DNA of 64,000 bases from Hypoxylon rubiginosum (lineage: Eukaryota; Ascomycota; Sordariomycetes; Xylariales; Hypoxylaceae), in the NCBI GenBank assembly GCA_902806565.1, contig CADCXA010000008.1:62001-126000 (forward strand). The letters run 5' to 3'. Positions 10,712 through 22,283 of the stretch are shown here, in pieces (positions within the stretch are counted from its first letter, which is position 1; the number at the start of each line of letters is the position of its first letter). The notes beneath the pieces are model-generated. The model was not told where the DNA came from and searched no databases. It saw nothing but the letters and a program-made list of their open reading frames with translations. A program made the position numbers and the translations under genes.

Positions 10712-13229
10712 GACGCCGCGCTATGCGTAGTTATAGACGTCGTTCGGGAGTTGGGGGAGTACGAATGCGTGTTCAATTGCGGTTGCTGATATGGAGGACG
10801 TAGGTAGTTCAGGTCCCTCCCGACAAATGATGCTGTACCTTGAATTGATTAGGTAAGGTAAGGACGCCTGTCTGCAGGTCCGGCGAATTAGGAGACGGTG
10901 GTTTTTAAGCCTTACCTTACTAAGCTCTATTCGGTTAGCGAGAAATGGGTCGTACGGGACTGGGGAATCTCCATACAACTTCCTGTTTTCTTCAACTTCA
11001 ATAATAATAGCTTACGAAATAATACATTTCTAGGGGTAAGCTGAGATATTTTTATTTCATGGCTTCACCTCGGTGATAGTAATGATAGTAAAGGAACCTC
11101 GGAAGTATTTACAATTAACAAGGAAAATAGTTCTGCAATATGCCCATTCTGTTACGTTGTCCTTACCTTACCTACATGCATGTAGCCATCAAGTGCTTAA
11201 AAGACACTATTAACTTAGCCGTTGCGATCGTACGTATAAATAAGCCTAATAGATCGAATAAAAACAAGCCGATAATTACTAATACGTGAACTTAGCTACC
11301 TAGTTACATAGTGTCTAACCGACCGTACACTTTGATAATAGATCTAGCTAAATCATTAGGTTTGGGATACCCTATAATACATTGTTCCCCTTTAGCCCAT
11401 TGGTGTCCAAGTCTTAGTCTAAGCTGTTGACCACCTGGATAAAACCATAAGCCTGTTAGGAAATGGAAGATACTAAGAGAGACACGGGATAGGAAAAGCT
11501 CATTTCTGAGTCCCTATGTATACACAGAGCTGGCAGCAGTTAGGCTCATAACTTTTCGCGCAACAGCATAGTTGTTGCTCTATGGCATGGCTGACGTCAC
11601 GACAGTTGGCGTAAATACAGTGCAAAGAGGTAAGTATGCAAATTCATAGCCCTACAAGTATGTATTTGTCTATTTGTCCATCTTACAATAGCCGTCAGTC
11701 TAGCGCCATCGGCTACCAAGAGTTACCATTCATTTCGTCCTTTCAAAGCTTATTCTGCTCTAAATCATTAATAGTACGCCATTCCGGCCACGGAAGTTAT
11801 CAAGCACAAGCAATCGCGTGTTCGTACATGTCATTCGATGTATACCTACTTCAGCCCCGAAACTATCGCGACAAGAAGAGTACCTTTCAAAACTTTGGTG
11901 GCAAGCGTTTCTCAGAAACATATGGCAACTGTATTGGGGTTCTGGTCGTTTCTGCCTTAGCCCCTATCCAGACTATTATAATTAGCCCCTATCTATAGGG
12001 CCAAGGTAAGAGCACAATGAGTCTCTTCTTGTATGTGTGGCCCTCAGCAGTTAGGCAGAGAGCAACAAACGTCGTTATCTCCGTATTACTTAGTTAATAT
12101 TATAACAGCTTTATAACTCACGTTAAGGTAGATCGACGATTGGGTAATGCTGGTGAGAATTTTATTTTTTCGGGGAGGTGGGCGACCTTGTTCTGTCATG
12201 GTAAAAAGATTTATGCCGGCGCAGATAACCAATGTGTCTGTGTGTGCATTTTAAAAACGTAATTCTGGCATTGCATATATGATTTATCATATTCTCCAAG
12301 TCCTACGCGTACCATCATCCTGGAAGCCTTATGTAAATTAACATAGGCCGATAAGACGAAGATAATACCGGTCCGGTATAGCGAACCAAAGAAACGAGCC
12401 AGCCCGGAAACGTCCCGGCATTATAGATGAGTCTTATTGCCGGGCTGGGAAATTGCCTGTCAGCGCAAATGCTACCGAATTTCGCTCGCTGTACTTCAGC
12501 ACATCGCATGTAATCAGGTAATCAGGTAATCTACACGCTTCTCTCTTCCAACAGTCCCCTTTTCTTACGAGGGAGGTAGATTGGCCCTGAAGCACAAATC
12601 GGTTACCTATAAAGAAGCTGTCTCTATGTCGCAACATTTCAAGCAGCTTTCTTTAGAAGATGGCGCTCTGTGTTTAACATATTATTCTGGACCATTTGAG
12701 ATGATAGATATTGTAACCTGTACTTGAAGCCCGAGGGAGTCGGTGACATATCTGTTAATGAGCATATGGACTCCCTGTCATTCTGGAAGGACTTACCATA
12801 CGGGATCACCGGAATACTCCCGCCTCGGGGGAGGGTTGAAACGAGAATTTCTCCCGTACATGGGTCGGACCGCTTCGGTACCATACCTCCATACATGCCA
12901 AGAGGCATGGGAAGGGTTTGATTGTACGATTTGCTCCTATAGATGACCCTAGCCATGGAAATAAATACGGGTCACAGTGTACAACAATTCTCGCAGCCTC
13001 GACATTACCTGGTGGAGCTGAATAATCTTCTACACTCCTGCAACATGCTAGTATGCACATAATCACATATGTCGATGCTGGGCTCATTGAATTTGGTATA
13101 TGGTAACTAGGTAGAGAACCGTGCACAATGACTGGCTAGCTACGGAGTGGTTGGTTGAAAACGAAATACCTGCTATTAACCTGGTTGACCTGAAATATTA
13201 GCAGGAATCACGGCCATTAAGTGTTTTGT
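10712..13229. other. Gene-poor AT-rich intergenic region
   Basis: About 2.5 kb without a recognisable gene. Several open frames of 60-120 codons occur on both strands (for example 11636-11998 and 12639-12956), but none shows a known motif, and they overlap in conflicting frames. The first 300 bp are presumably the NDUFS5 promoter and 5' UTR. No tRNA or dispersed 5S rRNA pattern was seen. Confidence 0.5.
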
Positions 13230-13567
13230 CTATGGAGGTGATCTTCGCTTCCACATGGCGGTGATGCAGAATCGACGGAGTACCCTTGCACAACGCCTTG
13301 CCCAATGCCTTGCAATGCCTTGCAATGCCTTGCCCCCAGATAGCCTCCTTGTACCGATCAATGACTGCGGAGATATCTTTGACCTCCTCCTAGGAGATGT
13401 AGTACCGATACAGTTATAAGTTTTCTCGCCGTTCTCCTCCACTTAACAACTAGACCGATCGATGTTCCGAATTTCTCTGAAACCTGATCCAAGATCGGAG
13501 AGACTGCTTTATATATGGCGACGATCTCCTCCAACAAAGTTTGAAGCCCCTCGCGCAACAACTTCAT
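13230..13567 (-). pseudogene. Possible degenerate coding fragment
   Basis: Protein-like sequence that changes frame. The upstream part reads as a helical stretch with ILDQVSEKFGTSIGLVVKW; after about 13400 the protein-like reading moves to another frame (EEVKDISAVIDRYKEAIWG and onwards to HVEAKITSIDKT). No GT-AG intron of normal size joins the two, and stops interrupt both frames. The GCATTGCAAG-type decamer repeat at about 13297-13333 lies inside. It may be a decayed fungal gene fragment or chance; I assign no function. Confidence 0.2.
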
Positions 13568-13630
13568 ATACTTAGTGGTAGTGCTCTCTCCGCCACCAGT
13601 AACTACTAGGAGGAGCTCGGCGGGCCAGAT

Positions 13631-15243
13631 ATGTCATTCCCCGTTACCGATGGCGTTGAAACCGTGATGCCTCCGCCTCCGGGCTGGAAGGTCAATTTCG
13701 ATCACCCAACGCGCGATGAAGACGTTGCAAGGGAAGCGTTCTGGATCACAGGGTTCGAGCTATTTATTGCCACAGGCTTCCTCGCCCAGAGGTTGTATAC
13801 GAAACTATTCATTGTTAAGAAGTTACAAATTGATGATTGTAGATCAGCCCCGAGTCCGCGTTATGAACTATTTCTAACATCGTTTCTTCGTAGATTTACT
13901 CATCTTGGCTTATGTATGGCAGAAGAGAAAAGAACGCACACTTGGAAGAAATAGGCTGACTTGCTATCTAGATCGGGGCGGTTGGGGCACAGGCAGTCCT
14001 GTTGCAGGCGTTCCGCGTCGGTCTCCTCGGCACACACGCATGGGAGTTGTCGGTCGATGAATACAACCAGTCTTCCCAGGTACGACTTACAAACTATTTA
14101 GAATCATCGCGAGTTAAACTGACATTGGGACTTGAAAGATGGTTCTTGCAACAACCCTCACCTGGTGCGTCTTAACTATTGCTGCCATAATTTTGCTGCG
14201 TTGTGCAGAGCTAACATGTTTGTAGTACGTCTCGATACCTCTACTCGCCGTATTCTGTTTTTCTTTGCAATCTTGACCCCTTACGACTATACTATGAATA
14301 ATACTCGAGGGTTGGGTTTTGTAATCCGTGTAGCATTGACTAACACGTAGTATTTAGATATACCGACGACGATCCTATCTAAACTGGTCCTCTGCTTCTT
14401 CTACTACCGCCTATCTCCCGTGTTGATGTATCAGTATGCCGTCTATCTCACCGCATTCATATGTGCTGGTGGACTGGGTGCCATTTGGTTTAGCGTGCTC
14501 TTTGCCTGCAAGCCCATCTCGGCCACCTGGGACGTGAGACTCGCCGCCGAAGCCGTTTGCGTTAACAGCCCTGCGATTTATATCGTGCAAGCCGCTCTAG
14601 GCTGCATTACCGATCTGATGCTCATCCTACTTCCCATCCCGACTGTAATGGGACTTCGACTATCTATCCGGCACAAAGTAGGCTTGGTGGGCATGTTCGG
14701 AATCGGGTCTGTAACACTCGTCACGTCCGTTGTTCGCCTAGTTCTCCTACTGCCTGGCCTTGGTAACAAAGACCAACCTTGGGCTCTGGCCGAGGGTTGT
14801 CTATGGGTGTAAGTATCTGACAATTTCCGACTACAACACAGGCTGACTCTTTGGACAGCAATGTCGAATCCAACCTTCTAATTATGTGCGGTTCCTTACC
14901 TACGTTGAAGCTTTTCCTCAATCACGTTGCACCTAGACTTCTTAAAGACAGGAGTAAAAAAGAATCCAGCGGACACGCAGGGTCTAGCAATAACTACAAT
15001 CTGCGCACCTTCGGGCAAGGTAGCATGACACCTCGACGAAAGTTCGACACGCTGGTCGACCTGGAACATGGCCACTTCGACCGCTCCCAATTCCGACCGA
15101 TCGAGACTGGTAAAACCGACGTGACCGTACATGGAGGGCAGGCAGACAGAGTTTCGGTGAACAGCCACATCAGGGGAGACACCGACAGCGAAGAGGCGAT
15201 ACTCCAAGTACGCACGACTACAGTAGCTTTCTCGAAACGATGA
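13631..15243 (+). CDS. Fungal rhodopsin-domain 7-TM integral membrane protein
   Basis: Six exons, 13631..13838, 13894..13913, 13972..14079, 14139..14166, 14358..14808 and 14859..15243, give 399 aa. The layout is that of the fungal rhodopsin-domain (Pth11-like) membrane family: charged N-terminus, TM1 (AFWITGFELFIATGFLAQRL), DDYLLILAY, LLGTHAWELSVDEYNQ, IPTTILSKLVLCFFYYRLSP, FACKPISATWD, a TM block ending LLPIPTVMGL, then GCLWVNVESNLLIMCGSLPT and a hydrophilic tail with phosphorylatable Ser/Thr. Function is unknown in most members; no retinal lysine role is implied. Exon 2 is 20 nt. The fourth intron keeps frame only with a GC donor (T|GCGTCT) and the AG at 14356-14357; no GT-AG choice works, so this joint is the weak point. 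Confidence 0.75.
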
Positions 15244-16312
15244 TTTATCTGGTTCGGACTGCTCGGGGTGGTTCGATATGCATTAGGTGTACAAGGGTCG
15301 GCTCCAGCTCTCTATGGCCTGTTGAAGTGCTACCGACCTACAAGCAAGCGAACTCGCGTATCATGCCAACAATGGTGCTCGAAACTATCTATGTATGTCG
15401 ATACATAGTAGAAATCGAGTTTTCTGATCGTGTGGCCGCATGGGCGGGCTTCCACTTCAATATCCAAGTAGTTTTACGGAATAGGGGTTATTTTACCTAC
15501 TTCAAAATAAAAGAAGCAACGAGATACTGACTACCATACTTCAACCTTGTCGTGATAGATGATGAAATCACTTTAAGATTCCCTATTACCTTCCTGCAAT
15601 TTCCCTGCTCTTAACTGTGAAGTACAGGTTAACTTACTTATGTTCTGTGTACTATGCACACACAACTAACACATAATATTGCATTACCAATTACCAATGC
15701 CAATTGGAACTCGACTCCAACGCTACCAAAAAGTTATACATACTGTACGTATAGCTAACAATATTTCGTAAGAGAGGATGATTTGCATATAACAAAGCTG
15801 ATAATCCCCACTCTGAACCGGGTTTCGCTCTCCATACCCCAGGCTCGGCTCGCGAGAGCAGGGGGCAGAATAATAACAGTGCCACCTTGCGGCACCCAAC
15901 TCGGAGAACCCATAACTGATAGGCTTGATAGGTTCGGCCTGGTAACCCTTAAAGACCCTTAATGCGAAGTGTTCTCCACGCTATATGTATTGTACTTCGT
16001 CGAGCGAAGGTAGACTCGATCAAAACGGACTAGCAGAATAGTAGACACCGATGTAATGAGCCGACGTAGCTGAACGAGACAGGGTATGCCAAATTACGAG
16101 TGGCGATGTCCAGCTAGTATCAAAGGACGTTAGAAAGTCTGTACGGCTTGCCATAAAATGATAGCGATTCCCAGCCCGATACCAGACTGCTGCGTCTCGG
16201 CTTCTCCAGTGCTGACCGGTCCGGGTACTCATATGCCAGCGTTACCTCAGTTCTGCAGCCAAGACCACCTCGCAGGAAGCTCTCGATTTTGGTTCAAATG
16301 TCTTGCAGCACT
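15244..16312. other. Intergenic region
   Basis: About 1.07 kb between the rhodopsin-domain gene and the FAD oxidase, same strand. It holds the 3' UTR of the first and the promoter of the second. Nothing else recognised. Confidence 0.45.
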
Positions 16313-18316
16313 ATGAAGCACCTCTCATCGTCCGCCTTGGCTGCTGCTCTTGCGTTTTCTCCGTCCGCCTCGGCAGGGCTAATAAACACGAATATGATCT
16401 CTCGGGCAGCTAACTCTTCTGTAAGTCCGAAGATGGAGGGGATTCATGATAGTTGCACTCTCAATAACTAACTCGGTTTCTTTCCTCTAATAATAGTGTG
16501 CGGCGCTCGAATTGGCCGGCCTGAAGAATATATACTACACAGGAAATGACATCTACGAAAACCGCACCCATTCGTACTTCTCAGTCTCGGCACAACTAGA
16601 GCCGTATTGTATTATTCAGCCGACGTCCGCTGAGGAGGTTGCCCAGATCGTGACCACTTTAGCCCAAGATACGACACGTAATTTCGCAATTCGAAGCGGC
16701 GGTCATACGGTCTGGCCCGGAGCATCTAACAGTATGTTATGATTTGGAACGCCATATGTAATTATAGGTTAACCAACACGGATGCAGTTGAAAATGGCGT
16801 AACTATTGACCTTGGTACGAACAGCCCTAGGCATTCACAAGCTGGCAGCTGATGCTTATCATTTAGGTCTAATGAACAAAACCACATTTGTGCCGGAAAC
16901 CAAAGTTGCCCAGGTACAGGCCGGCTCAAGATGGCGTGAGGTCTACGGTGCGCTGGAACCATACGGTGTAACCGTTACGGGAGGCCGCACGTCGACTGTT
17001 GGCGTTGCTGGATTTTTGACCGGTGGTGGAAACACCTTCTATGCTGGTCGCCGCGGGTTTGGCTGCGACAACGTGATCAACTACGAGGTTAGTATCTTGA
17101 TCATTTCTAACGACGCTCATGTATCTTTCCTGTCTGTGTCTTTACCTACTTGGATATGATTCCACGCCGCCCTTTGAATCATTACTAATATGTAATGGTG
17201 AATTCAGGTTGTAATTGCGAGTGGGTATGTTGTCGATTTCGTCGTGTACATGTTATACATACCTACATGTAGACACACACCTAAGGGGGTATGTGCATGC
17301 TACGGGTAATGCTAATTCGAGATGTACCCGTTAGGCAAATCGTCAACGCAAACGCCACCGAGAACCCCGATCTCTTTAGGGCCCTCAAGGGTGGCTCCGC
17401 TAACTTCGGGATCGTCACCCGTTTCGACATGCAAGCCTTCGATGCGCCAGAACTATGGGGAGGTCTGGTGACATATCCTAAGTCGACCACACCACAGCAC
17501 ATCGCAGCCTACGTTAACTGGACCAACAATATCGTAAACTACCAAGATGGCTCGGCTATTACTTTCTGGACTTATGACCCTACGGCTAAAGACGTTATTA
17601 TCACGGCCGCGTATGAGGATACTACAGGCACGGTGGCCGCGCCAGCTTTCGATGAATTCATGGCGATTCCCGACCAGACTTCGTCCACAATGCGCATAGA
17701 TACCCACCGCAATCTGACCATCGAGCTCGAGCTAACTAGTGGGTACCGGTATGTCTCTAGTCGCTAGAAGGGCGTGGAAGCTTCGAGGTAGTGCTGCAAG
17801 ACTAACAGCGATATTAGGAATGTCTGGTACGCGATCACTTTCAAGAACGACGTGCGACTAGTTACCAAGGCTCTAGATTTACACAGGCAGTTTGTCGATG
17901 ACTGGAAGGCACAGTCGCCTGACGGTGACTTCATCTGTCACGGCATCCTGCAGGCGATTCCGACCATCTTCTCCGAGCACTCGGTAGAGAAGGGCGGCAA
18001 CATGCTTGGACTGGACCGTGAGACTGACAACGCCATCATGTTCCAAGTGCAGCTCATGGTCAATGGCGTAGAGCAGGAACAGCTGGGACGGGAACGGATG
18101 GTGGCTTTCCGTGAGGCTGTCAAGCAATATAGCATTGACCTGGGCGGCGGTGTTGATTGGGAGTACCTGAATTATGCCGACTTTACACAGGATCCGTTGA
18201 GCACATACGGCGAGAAGAACATCGATCACATCCGTGAGGTTGCGACTAAATTTGACCCTACGGGCGTGTTTCAAACTCGCATGCCAGGAGGATTCAAGAT
18301 TTCCAAAGTTGCCTAA
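16313..18316 (+). CDS. Secreted FAD-linked oxidase (BBE/VAO-type, FAD-binding 4)
   Basis: Seven exons, 16313..16420, 16497..16731, 16788..16814, 16867..17087, 17208..17224, 17335..17748 and 17818..18316, give 506 aa. MKHLSSSALAAALAFSPSASA is a convincing signal peptide, so I start at 16313 rather than the in-frame ATG at 16298. The PP-loop FAD domain includes RSGGHTVWPGASN, whose His (residue 106) is the usual covalent FAD site, then TSTVGVAGFLTGGG and GFGCDNVINYEVV; a berberine-bridge C-terminal segment (YLNYADFTQDP, FDPTGVFQTRMPGGF) ends the protein. No Cys is seen at the usual second flavin-link position, suggesting one covalent bond. Substrate unknown; relatives oxidise sugars, alkaloids or secondary metabolites. 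Exon 5 is a 17-nt microexon, confirmed by frame and by NYEVVIASGQIVN. Confidence 0.9.
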
Positions 18317-18967
18317 GTTAGCCTGCTCACTCATCTCAGTCGGTACTTAAGTTTAGATACGTACTTGGTGAATGCCTGCGTATTCCATGCAAGAACAATT
18401 AGCAGATGAGCTACGCTGGGGGTACAGGTTGCAACTCTCGGAGGTGGTGTAATATATTGCCTTGACAATGCCTCGGTACTTAAGTAGGTACACAGTTCCT
18501 AAAACATAGGGCAGTTATATTACAATGTAATCATCTGCTGCTGCTTTTCCCGAGTTCATCTCTTATTTCAGGAGATGATTAGTTGACACTTAAGAGATGA
18601 GGAGACCTGCGATTCGATGATTGAATTAGGAGGACCGAACTAAGACTTTGATATTAACTAAATATGTAGTATGTGAAGTTATAAATGATTAGCCAATTAA
18701 CGTCATGCCCACATGCAGGTATGTCCTAAGCCACATGCAAGCCATGTGGGAACTTCCAAGGTTCCAAGGTTCCAAGGTTGGCTCGTGCGCCAAAGTACAA
18801 GGTACATCCTTTATTCTCGGGTAGCTTCAATGTCCAATGTCCAAGGTAACACGTTTAAATATTAGAACACCTGAATCACAGCCTAGTGTGTCAACAACTG
18901 CCATCTTCATCAAACCTCGCTACTTTAGCCAAGGCGCCAAAGAGATCATGCGCATACCACTACAAAA
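18317..18967. other. Intergenic region upstream of SEC39
   Basis: About 650 bp. Contains a short CCAAGGTT tandem (about 18758-18777) and a near-palindrome around CCACATGCAAGCCATGTGG (about 18730). Otherwise plain; promoter of SEC39. Confidence 0.45.
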
Positions 18968-21851
18968 ATGATACCACTTCCCTCTGCGCCGCGAATCGTG
19001 TTGCTCGCCACGTACCTTGCGGCCAGATCCGACATCGAGAGCTTGACAACCCTTGCGACTCACCATAGCAAGGTCTTGCGCCAGGACCTATTACTCCGAA
19101 TACTACTCACATGTCTGCCCGAGACGCTTCCTCCCAGCCACTACGTCTCCCTCGTCCAACGTATCGAGTCAGCGAGCTTCGACATAGATGTTCAACCAAG
19201 AGAGGTGGACTGGTCCTCAGTCCAGGATATTACAGACGATGAAGCTGCGAGGAAAGTCCGCAAGCTTCGATTGCTACCTCTTGCCGGCGAGAACGCTCCT
19301 ACGGATGCATCCAACGATCCCGTATCCCTCTTCTTGATCCATCGCGCGCATCGCGTCGACCAGGAGGCTGGCTTGCTTACCCAGCTACCCGATCTAATCG
19401 TTCCATTCCTCGACCATGCGCCCTGTATCCGAACATGGATGGTCTCGACACTGCTTCCTCTGCTTCGCCGTGACCATGAATATTATCCACATGACCCCGC
19501 TGCGCAGACCCTCGCCGACTTCGACCGTATGAGCGACCAGGCCGCGGTTGATTTACTCCTATCGCAGACTGGCACTAGCCAAGAGAGCCTTCCCCACGTT
19601 GGGAGAGATCTTCGCGGCCTCGTTGGTCCTTGGCTGTATAATGACGCGAGATGGAGGCGTGGCGATGAGAATAACAATTACGGAGGACATGATCAATCCC
19701 CGAACCATACCATTTGTCCAGGGTGGGAACATGTGCTCGAGTGGATCACACTCCAGGCCTCCAAATCATGGGAGGTGGCAGTCAAAGCTGTAGATCAATG
19801 GGATGGCCCAGGTGACGTTGACCTGGGCGGTTATGCTTCCATGTGGCTAGAAGACGAGGAACAAGAGTATCTGGAGCAGAGATATGCTCGGGCTGCGCTA
19901 GCCTCGGCCTACCTAATACCAGAAGCTTCGGTAGAGGCTTTGACTGGCGTCAACAGCATCATTACAAAGATCATGGCATTACTGGACCAAGACCCGTGTC
20001 CTACCTTACAAGTAGCTTCGTCTTTGCTTCCCCCATTCGCTGACCCCGACGGGGAACAGCTTCTCTGTGCTAAGAACGCTACTTATATGCGTAACGACTT
20101 ACTCGCCGAGTCAAACCCTCTTACTAATCCAAATGGGACGTCTACACAGCTCTTACATATTCTTACCCTTAGTGCCTTTATTCTATCGAAAGGTGGTGTT
20201 CCTTGTACGGTTCGAAAAGCGGGAGAGCTGGCTTTTCTACAGGACGAAAGAGAGCAGAAAGCAGAGGCAACAAAATTCATCCATTCCCTCAGCAATAATG
20301 GACCTAAAAGTGACGATAGATATTGGATCAGGGCTAGGAACGAGCTTCTATGGCTTCGAGATTGGGGTGCGGAAGAGGCCCAAGATACATCGGACGTTCA
20401 AGCTCAAGGGATATTCGGCCAGCTAAATAAGGAATTTCTCGAAATTGAGTGCCTCAAAGCGTTTTTGAGCAATACTCGTAAGACCTGCGGCGTCACCCCT
20501 GCGAGAGTTTCTTATACTAAAGTCTCTAGGCTACTCCCTAGCAAGGTCCATATACGAAGATGCCCCCGAAAAGCCCCTCGATAGTGACATGCTGCGAGAT
20601 ACTATCGTTTCTGCAGCAATGAACGCTTATGACAATGCCTCTAATCCCCACCGTGGCCGTGGCGGTCTGTTAAAATGCGATGACATGTAAGCCTACCGAT
20701 GACTTGAGCTATAGATGTTTGTTCTAAGCTTCCGCAGAATACACGCCTTCCCCCAGACTCTAGGGGAGACACACCCGGCGTCTAAACGAATTGAGGCGCT
20801 CTTGCGAGCGACACACGCACTGAGTGAATATCGTCTCATACTGAAGAAAGGAGAGCCGTTCACACCAGTTGTGCTCCGGGTCCACGCAGATCCGATCTCC
20901 ATAGTTGGAAAGGTATTAGAACAAAACCCCAAAAGCTATACTCGAATTCAGGACTTTCTCGAAATCGGAGCCAATATGGTCGATGCCGGACTACTAACTA
21001 GCAGCAAGTCTAGGCAGTCTGAATCGGCAGCAGAAATAGCTTGGCAAAGATCGATTGTTGAAAAACGGATCACGGCCATGTGTGTAGACGCTGCTCTCAC
21101 AGAGGATGATTTCGAGACGGCATATTCTTATGTTGTCAACCGTCTAGCCACAGAAAGTAATAGGTTCTCTGCAAAGCCAGGAAATGGATTCACATCCAAA
21201 GGAGCTGCCACGAAATCGAGTTTGGCTACAATAACGGACGAGTACTCCTGGAAGGCGGCGCTCCAAGCGGGTAAATACCGCCGTACAGCGCGGACTGTTA
21301 AGCCCACACACATCGGGACTGCCAGCGGCAATCTCGATATCCGGCACCTCGAACAGCGAATCGAGTGCCTCGCAACGGCGCTTCGTGTTGCACCGCCCGC
21401 AACTCTCCAGGAGATTTTGAACGTCTTCCGCAAGTGCGAAGAGGAGCTCAATGCGGCCGTCAAGGCCGAAGAGGCGCAAGAATCGGCTTGGGACGACCAA
21501 GGCGATTTGCAGGTTATGCCCGGGGCGTTTAGCAGCACGGTACCGGCCGGCGTGGTGAGAAGTACGAAAGCATCGTCTGCACGACACGTCGAGGAAGCGC
21601 CCATGTCGCTATTCGACTTATCGCGAGCGAGTATGGCTAGGGCACAGCGCAACTTAACCGCGCTGTCTAGCCTGCAGCGCAGTGAAAATGCTAGGTCGGA
21701 TGAGGCCCACGGCGAGGCGGGTGATGGCTCTGATCAACCGAGAACAAGGAAGAGAGATCAGCTGAGGGATACCGCTATTGGGACACTAGCATCTGGCGTT
21801 GGCTGGCTCATTGGGGCGCAGCCTGTCGACAGAGGTGGTGAGAGAGGTTAG
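18968..21851 (+). CDS. SEC39: Sec39-domain protein (Dsl1/NRZ tethering complex subunit)
   Basis: Three exons, join(18968..20477, 20530..20686, 20738..21851), give 926 aa. The start MIPLPSAPRIVLLATYLAARSD followed by repeated helical hairpins (LRQDLLLRILLTCLPETLPP; LPDLIVPFLDHAPCIRTWM) is characteristic of fungal Sec39. The small second exon restores RYSLARSIYEDAPEKPLD and leads into IIHAFPQTLGETHP. Sec39 is the alpha-solenoid subunit of the ER tethering complex that captures COPI vesicles in Golgi-to-ER retrieval (NBAS is the animal relative). The C-terminal 150 residues are Ser/Arg-rich and low-complexity. It converges with the unknown gene ending at 22284. Confidence 0.88.
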
Positions 21852-22283
21852 GACTAATAACTCGATCAATTATGGTTGTGTACCTCCTACATAAACTACC
21901 TAGGAAATTCTAGTAATACCACAAACGTAATACACAGCACATCAAGTGAAATTAATGATCATAAATACATTTACCATGTTTGAGCCAAGTGCCTAAATGT
22001 TTCGAATATGGGGTAACTATACACTGCCATTTATTTCGTCTTTTCTGTATAATGTAAATATGAATAGTCTGGGTAAGGTATAATCATAAATTGTAATTCC
22101 TCTCAGTCCCAGCCTACTAATGTAGTAAAAGCAGTTAATGCTATCATCCTCGAATACACGTACACTCCGCACTAGGCTAAAGCAATAATTCCCTCCCTCC
22201 CCATTCACTACTGAGTTACCCCTGAAGCCTAGGAATGGCTCTTTCTAGAGTCTTGTCTACCCATGGCAAATGCTCAAGGCCGT
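21852..22283. other. Convergent intergenic region
   Basis: About 430 bp of AT-rich 3' flanking DNA between SEC39 and the 652-aa unknown gene. Nothing else seen. Confidence 0.45.

Noticed and set aside
11636..11998. Possible 120-aa gene in the gene-poor region
   Set aside because: No motif, ordinary base composition, unsupported ATG context and conflicting frames on the other strand.
13631..18316. Secondary-metabolite gene cluster
   Set aside because: Only a membrane protein and an FAD oxidase are adjacent; there is no synthase, P450, transporter or regulator nearby.
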